Below, piece by piece: positions 58,582 to 64,000 of a DNA stretch of 64,000 nt. This stretch comes from Pseudaeromonas aegiceratis. Its GTDB lineage: Bacteria > Pseudomonadota > Gammaproteobacteria > Enterobacterales > Aeromonadaceae. Within the stretch, counting starts at the first letter, position 1. Every line of letters starts with the position of its first letter. Below the pieces are notes generated by a model that was not told where the DNA came from, ran no database searches, and saw only the letters and a program-made list of their open reading frames with translations. The translations under genes and the position numbers were made by a program. The stretch is taken from assembly GCF_046254905.1 (NCBI RefSeq), contig NZ_CP158016.1, forward strand, positions 992,001 through 1,056,000. Reading direction: 5' to 3'.

Positions 58582-59157
58582 TCAGCCTGTAGCCGGCTCC
58601 GCGGGCTCCAGGGGGGCACCGCAGTAGCGGCAAAGATAGCGGGCCTGGCCCCGTTGCAGCTTGTTGTGGCGGCGCAGGCTCAGGCTGTGTACTCGGCAGG
58701 CGCAGCGGTAGGCAAACTGGGGGCCGGCCAGGGCGGTGACGTCCAGGTTGTGGGTGACACGAGGGGCCAGTCCGAAGGTGTCCTGCATCAGGCGCTGCCA
58801 TTGGACCCCATGGGGCCGGGTGCGGCCATGGCGGGCAAACACCAGCAGGTGGGCCAGCTCGTGGGGCAGTACCTCGTCGAGAAACACCTGGGGATGGGCG
58901 GCCAGCAGCACGGGGTTCAGGCGAATGGCCCACTGGCTCAACCGGGCGGTGCCGGCCGCCTTGCCACGCTGATTGAAGCTCAGTTGCGGTAGCGGACGTC
59001 CCGCCGGCCACTGGCCGGCTGACACCAGGCGGGCCATCCAGTCCGCCAGCCGTTGCCGACAGGCCTGTTGCAGTTCGGCACTGGGGCCATGGTTGCTGGC
59101 GGTGTGCGTGGTCAACACGGCGGGCGCCGCCCGGGGTGGCGGCGGGGGGATTGTCAT
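58582..59157 (-). CDS. sprT: SprT family zinc metalloprotease-like protein
   Basis: 191-aa protein. The zinc site is DEVLPHELAHLLVFARHGRTRPHG, with the third His eleven residues on. A C-terminal zinc ribbon has four cysteines (YRCACR ... YLCRYCG). LSFNQRGKAAGTARLSQWAIRLNP is typical. AAGGAG supports ATG 59157. As in E. coli it lies upstream of endA, but here with DUF5718 and betT in between. Confidence 0.92.
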   Translation of the reverse strand: MTIPPPPPRAAPAVLTTHTASNHGPSAELQQACRQRLADWMARLVSAGQWPAGRPLPQLSFNQRGKAAGTARLSQWAIRLNPVLLAAHPQVFLDEVLPHELAHLLVFARHGRTRPHGVQWQRLMQDTFGLAPRVTHNLDVTALAGPQFAYRCACRVHSLSLRRHNKLQRGQARYLCRYCGAPLEPAEPATG

Positions 59158-59319
59158 GGCATCTCCTTGGCTGGGGGCATGATGCCTGGGGGCGCTGGCG
59201 AGGACAAGATGAGTGCCGTGATTTCTGGCTGGGTGTTCCGTGATTGGGCTTGAGCCGGGGGAAGCGCGTGGCATCATGGGCGACCAAGCTGTCATAGGCA
59301 GCCATCCCTCGGAGGACAC

Positions 59320-59802
59320 ATGGACTTTATCCCTGCCACGCCCGCCCATTATGCCGGCATTGCCGCCTTGATCCCGGATGCTCAGGCCTTGTATCTGGTG
59401 CATCCAGCTGGCCACTTTCCCTGGGATGCCGAGCAGCTGGACCGGTTGGCCCGGGAGCGTTCTCATCTAACCGTCGGTTTGATCGATGGCCGGGTGCAGG
59501 CGTTTGCCAACCTCTATCAGCTGGTGCCGGAACGCTCTGCCTTCCTGGGCAATGTAGTGGTGGCGCAGGGGCGCCGAGGCCAGGGGTTGGGAGAGGCGTT
59601 GGTGCGGCATATGCTCGGGGTGTGTGATGGGCTGGGTGTCCAGCCGCACCTGTCGGTGTTTGCCAGCAACAGCCGGGCACTCCTGCTGTACCGCAAGCTG
59701 GGATTTATGCCCTATGAAGTGGAGGCAAGGCTCGATCTGCAGGGGCAGCGGCAGGCCCTGCTTCATCTGCGGCGGCCCGGGTGGCAGCAGGCGCCGGCCT
59801 GA
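59320..59802 (+). CDS. GNAT family N-acetyltransferase
   Basis: 160-aa acetyltransferase, substrate unknown. The acetyl-CoA loop is VVAQGRRGQGLGEALVRHML (~80-99). SVFASNSRALLLYRKLGFMPYEVEARL is the motif B region. The N-terminus shows DAQALYLVHPAGHFPW. GGAGGA precedes the ATG. Divergent from sprT. Confidence 0.88.
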   Translation: MDFIPATPAHYAGIAALIPDAQALYLVHPAGHFPWDAEQLDRLARERSHLTVGLIDGRVQAFANLYQLVPERSAFLGNVVVAQGRRGQGLGEALVRHMLGVCDGLGVQPHLSVFASNSRALLLYRKLGFMPYEVEARLDLQGQRQALLHLRRPGWQQAPA

Positions 59803-59826
59803 GTCCCAGGCCGTGGGGAGCGGCGT

Positions 59827-59846
59827 TTTGCCTGCGAGCAGGCAAA
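59827..59846. other. Hairpin after the GNAT gene
   Basis: TTTGCCTGC-GA-GCAGGCAAA, 9-bp dyad 24 bp past the GNAT stop, without a T-run. Possibly a weak shared 3' structure with the convergent small ORF. Confidence 0.4.
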
Positions 59847-59886
59847 CCCCAGCCGAGTGCTAGGGTCGGTGCCGGTCGGTCTGAAC

Positions 59887-60078
59887 TTATTTGGTGGCGG
59901 CTTTTGCCGTCGGCGTGTTGTGCGCCATGGCGAGACTGGCTTCGATCATCTCCTCGGGAATGAGGTTGAGGGCATCGAACCTGTCCACACAAAAATAGGT
60001 GCATTCGCCATTGCTGGAATGGATGGCGTGGACTTCACCGTAAATCGTTTTGGTGCCAATTGAGATCTGTCGTTCCAT
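59887..60078 (-). CDS. Small hypothetical protein, 63 aa
   Basis: Not recognised. It reads as a plausible folded small protein: MERQISIGTKTIYGEV, then HAIHSSNGECTYFCVDRF and an acidic helix (LNLIPEEMIEASLAMAHN) with an Ala/Lys/Thr-rich tail. Two cysteines four residues apart. The ribosome site is only GGGG-like. Its composition is less GC-biased than the shadow frames around it, which favours a real gene. Confidence 0.55.
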   Translation of the reverse strand: MERQISIGTKTIYGEVHAIHSSNGECTYFCVDRFDALNLIPEEMIEASLAMAHNTPTAKAATK

Positions 60079-60395
60079 GTCGTTATTTCCCCACTGTGTC
60101 GCGTCGGACCCCTTGCGCCAGTGCCGTTATCTGGCGGTCCTTCTCGTATTATTCGGCGATCTGCTTGCTATCTTGCACCCTTGAGCCAGCCAGCGGTGCA
60201 TTAAGGCGCCTATCCTAGGGGGCTTTGCCGGGCAAATCCTTCGGGTAGCTCACAGTTGGGAATGTGTCAAATGTAAAGGTGAGCAGCCTCTGTCGGTCAC
60301 AATCCGCCGGCGGTCGCGTCGTGGGGGGAAGGAAGGTGGCGTGGGCGTCAAGCAACAGGGCGCCGTGGCGCCCTGCGTTGTTTATCGACTCAAGC
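60079..60395. other. Intergenic region between the small ORF and the chemoreceptor gene
   Basis: 317 bp. The only structure seen is a dyad CAGGGCGCC-GT-GGCGCCCTG (60356-60375) just past the chemoreceptor stop, a possible weak terminator for it (the minus strand continues TTGCTTG). The part next to 60079 should hold the promoter of the 63-aa gene; no clear hexamers. Confidence 0.4.
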
Positions 60396-62039
60396 TCAGA
60401 CCTTGAACTGGCTGACCCGGCCGGCCAGCTGGCGTGCCAGGGCGTCGATGGCCTGGCCGCTCTGGTTGACCGACACCGACACGGCGTGGGCCTGCTGGGT
60501 CAGCTCGTCCAGCTCGGTGACGTTCTGGTTGATCTCGTTCATCACCAGGCTCTGTTGCTCGGTGGCGGAGGCGATCTGGAAGTTCATGTCCTGCACTCCG
60601 GCCACCAGGCCCTGGATGGCGGCGAAGGAGGCCCGCATCTGCTCGGCCATGTCCACCGAGGCCTGCATCTGGCCGTGGCCGTTGTCCATGGCCGCCACGG
60701 CGCTGGCCACCTGCTGCTTGAGGGTGCCGATCATGCTCTGGATGTCGGTGGTGGCGTGCTGGGTGCGGCCCGCCAGGGTGCGCACCTCGTCGGCCACCAC
60801 GGCGAAGCCGCGGCCCTGTTCGCCGGCCCGGGCGGCCTCGATGGCGGCGTTGAGGGCCAGCAGGTTGGTCTGATCGGCGATGGCGCGGATCACGTCCAGC
60901 ACAGAGGTGATGCGTTCGGACTCGGCGGCCAGTTGGGTGATGATCTCGCCGGCATTTTGCACGCTGCCCGAGAGCTGCTGGCTTAGCCGGATGTTCTGCT
61001 CCAGCAGGGCCATGCCCTCATCGGCGGCCGTCTGCGCCTCCTGGCTCTGGCCGGAGGTCTTCTGGGCGTGTTGGGAGATGTCCTGCACCGCGTGGCTGAT
61101 CTCCGTGATGGCGGTGACCAGGGAGGCCAACCGCTCGTGCTGGTTGTTGCTGATCGCCTCGGCCTGCTGGACTATGTGACCCATGTCCAGGGTGTTGTGC
61201 TCCAGCACGCCCACGTCGCCGATGACGTCCTTGATCAGGCGTTGCAGCTGTTCCAGCAGGCGGTTGACGCTCTGGGAGAGCTGGCCCAACTCGTCCTGAC
61301 TCAGCAGGGGCAGTCGGCTCACCAGATCGCCGCCGCCCATGCTGATGTCGTCGATCTTGCCCCGTACCGCATGGACGCCGCCGACGATGAGCTTGGGCAG
61401 CAGGTAGCTGAGGCTAACGCCGATCACCAGGCTGAGCAGGGCGATGATCCAGGTGGTGGTCTTGCGGGCCTGGCTCACCGCCCGGGTGTCTGCGTGCATC
61501 TGCTGGGCCAACTGGTCGGCCAGCTCGCCGGCCAGGTTGTACTGCTCCCGCAGGGTGCTGAAGGCCTCATCGGCACTCTCGTGTACCGCACGGGCCTGGG
61601 GGAGATCCCCTGCCTGTAATAGTGTGAACACCTTGGCCGACGGGGTGTGCCAGGCATCAAACTTGGTGTCAAAGCCGGCCAGGCGGCTGCTGACCTCGGG
61701 GTAGTCGGTCATCAGCGCCAGGAAGTGGCGCATGCGATCGCCGGCCTGCTGCACGTTTTCGTCAAAGTCGGCCTGTGTCTGGGCGAGTTTTCCCTCATTA
61801 CCCGGCAGCAGGGCCTCCTGTTCGGCCTGCAACGCCTGATAGAGATCCCGGTCGCCGTTAAGCACCTCTGTCTGGGCCGGCAGCAGGTGGGCGGCGATGC
61901 GTTCGCTGTGATCGCTTAAGGTGGTGAGGGCGTTGTAGTTGAGCAGGCTGCTGATAAGCAGCAGCAAGGTGAGCAGTATGAGGCCGGCGCTGATCTTGAC
62001 GCGCAGCCCACTCCATTGTGCTTTCATTGGTGAATCCAT
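60396..62039 (-). CDS. Methyl-accepting chemotaxis protein
   Basis: 547-aa inner-membrane chemoreceptor. The first membrane helix (~14-34) is followed by a helical periplasmic ligand domain (~35-195, Gln/Ala-rich coiled coil), a second helix (~196-218) and a HAMP domain. The signalling hairpin tip is IRAIADQTNLLALNAAIEAARAGEQGRGFAVVADEVR. There is no C-terminal CheR pentapeptide. The ligand is unknown. The start could be ATG 62039 or ATG 62027; neither has a strong ribosome site. Confidence 0.94.
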   Translation of the reverse strand: MDSPMKAQWSGLRVKISAGLILLTLLLLISSLLNYNALTTLSDHSERIAAHLLPAQTEVLNGDRDLYQALQAEQEALLPGNEGKLAQTQADFDENVQQAGDRMRHFLALMTDYPEVSSRLAGFDTKFDAWHTPSAKVFTLLQAGDLPQARAVHESADEAFSTLREQYNLAGELADQLAQQMHADTRAVSQARKTTTWIIALLSLVIGVSLSYLLPKLIVGGVHAVRGKIDDISMGGGDLVSRLPLLSQDELGQLSQSVNRLLEQLQRLIKDVIGDVGVLEHNTLDMGHIVQQAEAISNNQHERLASLVTAITEISHAVQDISQHAQKTSGQSQEAQTAADEGMALLEQNIRLSQQLSGSVQNAGEIITQLAAESERITSVLDVIRAIADQTNLLALNAAIEAARAGEQGRGFAVVADEVRTLAGRTQHATTDIQSMIGTLKQQVASAVAAMDNGHGQMQASVDMAEQMRASFAAIQGLVAGVQDMNFQIASATEQQSLVMNEINQNVTELDELTQQAHAVSVSVNQSGQAIDALARQLAGRVSQFKV

Positions 62040-62179
62040 CCGTTGTTGTGAGGTCAGCGCTGTCGATGGTGCCTGGGGCGTCAGACCGGCAGCTCACTGC
62101 GCTGAAATAGCCGAGATAATTAGCTCGTCTACCTTATGAAAACCTTAACACCGATGGGGAGATTGACTGGTCGGAGCAT

Positions 62180-62202
62180 CCGGGCCCCATGATCGGGCCC
62201 GG
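62180..62202. other. Hairpin downstream of bglA
   Basis: CCGGGCCC / GGGCCCGG with a 7-nt loop, 24 bp past the bglA stop. No T-run on either strand. Confidence 0.4.
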
Positions 62203-62225
62203 GGTGGGGATGTGAGGTTGGGTCG

Positions 62226-63665
62226 TTACAGGGTCCGGCCGTTGCTGGCGATCACCTGCTTATACCAGTCGAAGGAGAGCTTGCGGGAACGCTGGCCCGT
62301 GCCGCTGCCGTCATCGTGCATATCCACGTAGATAAAGCCGTAGCGCTTCTTGTATTCGCCGGTGGTGAAGGAGACCAGATCGATGCAGCCCCAGGGGGTG
62401 TAGCCCATCAGATCCACCCCATCCAGGGTGACCGCCTTCACCATCTCCTGGATATGGGCCCGTAGGTAGTCGATGCGGTAGTCATCGTGTACCCGGCCGT
62501 CCTCGGCCGGCTGATCCAGGGCGCCGAAGCCGTTCTCCACGATAAATAGCGGCACTTGGTAGCGCTCATACAGGCTGGCCAGCACGTAGCGCAGCCCCAC
62601 CGGATCTATGCTCCAGCCCCAGTCGCTGCTGCGGATATGGGGGTTGGCCACCGAGTAGGGGGAGCTGCCGTCCTGGCTGCTGGCGATGGACTTGGCCTCG
62701 CCGGCCTGCACCGTGCTGGACATGTAATAGCTGAAGCCGATGTAGTCCACCTTGCCGGCGGCCAGGATGGCGGCATCTTCCGGCGCCATCTCGATGTGAT
62801 AGCCCCGGCGCTCCCAGTCCCGCAGGGCATAGCTGGGGTAGGCGCCGCGCACCATCACATCGGAGAAGAAGTAGCGGTCCCGCATGGCTTGCTGGGCCAG
62901 CATGACGTCGTCCGGGTGGCAGGAGTAGGGGTAGAAGGGGGTGAAGGCGCACATGCAGCCCACCTGGAGATCCGGGTTGAGCGCGTGGGCGAAGCTGACC
63001 ACCTGGGCGCTGGCGACAAACTGGTGGTGCACCGCCTGGTACATGGCCTGGCGGGCATCGGCCTGCTGGCTGAAGCGCACCCCGGAGCACATCCAGCCGA
63101 ACAGATCCGAGTCGGTGTTCATCTGGTTGTTGATCTCGTTAAAGGTCATCCAGTAGCGCACCTTGTGCTGGTAGCGGCGGATCACCACCTGGGCGAAGCG
63201 CACGAAGTGGTCGATCACCTCACGCTTGAGCCAGCCTTCGCCGGTCTGGGCCAGGTGGTAGGGCATCTCGAAGTGGCTGAGGGTGATGACCGGCTGGATG
63301 CCGTATTTCAGCAGCTCGTCAAACAGATCATCGTAGAACTGCAGCCCGGCCTCGTTGGGTTCGGCCTCGTCACCCCGGGGGAAGATGCGGGTCCAGGCGA
63401 TGCTGGTGCGAAAACACTTGAAGCCCATCTCCGCCAGCAGGGCCACGTCTTCCTTGTAGTGATGGTAAAAGTCGATGGCTTGATGGTTGGGGTAGTACTC
63501 CCCCGGCTGCACGCCGTCGGTGATGCGGCGCAGGGTGCCGTGGGCGCCACCGGTCAGCACATCGGCGACGCTCGGCCCCTTACCCGCCTGATCCCAGCCC
63601 CCTTCGAGCTGATGGGCGGCCACGGCGCCCCCCCACAAAAATGTCTCTGGCAACGCTGCTGACAT
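62226..63665 (-). CDS. bglA: 6-phospho-beta-glucosidase, GH1
   Basis: Hydrolyses phosphorylated beta-glucosides delivered by PTS permeases; 479 aa, the length of E. coli BglA and collinear with it. It opens PETFLWGGAVAAHQLEGGW; the acid/base Glu is in MTFNEINNQ, the nucleophile Glu in LFIVENGFGA, and the phosphate-site region GYTPWGCIDLVSFTTGEYKKRYGFIYVD is kept. AGGAG lies nine bases before ATG 63665. A LacI-type operator is upstream. No PTS permease gene is adjacent. Confidence 0.96.
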   Translation of the reverse strand: MSAALPETFLWGGAVAAHQLEGGWDQAGKGPSVADVLTGGAHGTLRRITDGVQPGEYYPNHQAIDFYHHYKEDVALLAEMGFKCFRTSIAWTRIFPRGDEAEPNEAGLQFYDDLFDELLKYGIQPVITLSHFEMPYHLAQTGEGWLKREVIDHFVRFAQVVIRRYQHKVRYWMTFNEINNQMNTDSDLFGWMCSGVRFSQQADARQAMYQAVHHQFVASAQVVSFAHALNPDLQVGCMCAFTPFYPYSCHPDDVMLAQQAMRDRYFFSDVMVRGAYPSYALRDWERRGYHIEMAPEDAAILAAGKVDYIGFSYYMSSTVQAGEAKSIASSQDGSSPYSVANPHIRSSDWGWSIDPVGLRYVLASLYERYQVPLFIVENGFGALDQPAEDGRVHDDYRIDYLRAHIQEMVKAVTLDGVDLMGYTPWGCIDLVSFTTGEYKKRYGFIYVDMHDDGSGTGQRSRKLSFDWYKQVIASNGRTL

Positions 63666-63683
63666 GGCCCGGTTCTCCTGTTG

Positions 63684-63695
63684 GTTACTGGTTGC
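63684..63695. promoter_or_regulatory. Possible second operator near bglA
   Basis: GTTACTGGTTGC matches nine of twelve positions of the palindrome at 63752-63763, 68 bp away centre to centre. Confidence 0.3.
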
Positions 63696-63751
63696 ATGCA
63701 CGCCCATGATGACGTGGTCTGCCGGCATGATGGCGATCTGCAGAAGGAAAT

Positions 63752-63763
63752 GCAACCGGTTGC
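63752..63763. promoter_or_regulatory. LacI/GalR-type operator upstream of bglA
   Basis: GCAACCGGTTGC is a perfect 12-bp palindrome with the central CCGG of LacI-family operators, 86 bp before the bglA ATG. Confidence 0.6.
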
Positions 63764-63800
63764 GTAAAGACCTGTGCGCCGGAACTGCTCGGCCGCCACG

Positions 63801-64000
63801 CTACCAGTCCTCCACCACCTCGATGGCCGCACCCTGGCGCTGGGCCTGGCGCAGGTACAGAAGGATGGCCTGCATAGCGTAGCGCACCTTGGCCGGCAAG
63901 GCCTCGCGGCTGCTGGTGACGGCGTAGAGGTTGACCGCCGGCAGCTGCCACTGGGGCAGCACCCGCACCAGGCTGCCGGCGGCCAGTTCGCTCTGGATGT
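63801..64000 (-). CDS. LysR-type regulator, C-terminal fragment
   Basis: The last 66 codons of a gene that begins beyond the window. The end reads as the effector-domain tail of a LysR regulator: IQSELAAGSLVRVLPQW, LPAVNLYAVTSSREALPAKV and MQAILLYLRQAQ before the TAG. The DNA-binding part is not visible, so target and ligand cannot be inferred. Confidence 0.72.
   Translation of the reverse strand, partial: IQSELAAGSLVRVLPQWQLPAVNLYAVTSSREALPAKVRYAMQAILLYLRQAQRQGAAIEVVEDW

Noticed and set aside
1..64000. CRISPR array, tRNA or rRNA genes, prophage, integron or defence island
   Set aside because: No regularly spaced repeats, no cloverleaf or rRNA-like segment noticed, and apart from the one IS every sizeable gene is chromosomal in type.

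Overview
The window is about 62% GC chromosomal DNA from a gammaproteobacterium. The proteins resemble E. coli orthologues throughout, and several blocks keep E. coli gene order: arcA / lasT / thrLABC, ligA-zipA / cysZ / cysK-ptsHI-crr, and sprT / endA-rsmE-gshB-yqgE-ruvX. GC content, FNR/ArcAB control and the mix of genes suggest a facultative anaerobe in or near Aeromonadales (Aeromonas / Zobellella / Oceanimonas-like), but the genus cannot be fixed from the sequence alone.

Layout. 1-11302 is an L-arabinose island: araB-araD-araA-tal-tkt leftward, araFGH (ABC uptake) rightward, then araC. The araB promoter carries a copy of the E. coli I1-I2 AraC site pair with the same 4-bp spacing. Fusing tal and tkt to araBAD puts arabinose uptake, conversion to xylulose-5-P and entry into the pentose-phosphate pathway in one locus. 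11.3-17.2 kb holds a HAD phosphatase, a LuxI/FeeM-superfamily acyltransferase with an unrecognised C-terminal domain, slyD, a complete 1425-bp IS4-group element that has split the slyD terminator, a flavodoxin-family gene and yhcC. 17.3-22.6 kb is arcB-dgt-ychO facing rfaH. 22.7-26.2 kb is metNIQ and arcA. A small outer-membrane-type gene and lasT lead to the thr operon (27.8-32.7 kb), with a Thr/Ile-rich leader peptide and attenuator.

32.8-44.7 kb has tesB, crr-ptsI-ptsH, cysK, an inserted ldtD-mepK cell-wall pair, cysZ, zipA, ligA and grcA. 45-51.9 kb has ung, a hemerythrin protein, DUF3545, a second transaldolase, an AGCS amino-acid symporter and a bifunctional mannitol-1-P dehydrogenase/phosphatase behind an AT-rich leader. 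52-59.2 kb has ruvX-yqgE-gshB-rsmE-endA, DUF5718, betT and sprT. 59.3-64 kb has a GNAT enzyme, a small ORF, a chemoreceptor, bglA with a LacI-type operator, and the end of a LysR regulator.

Two themes recur. One is oxygen control: ArcB and ArcA are both here, with perfect FNR boxes upstream of arcA and grcA. The other is osmoadaptation: a BetT-type choline transporter and a MtlD of the kind that makes mannitol as a compatible solute. No rRNA, tRNA, CRISPR array, prophage or defence system was seen. The least-described items are the acyltransferase fusion (12197-13330), the IS4 insertion into a terminator with a terminator-derived 12-bp duplication, the ptsH leader repeats, and a 16-bp palindrome between tal2 and the AGCS gene.
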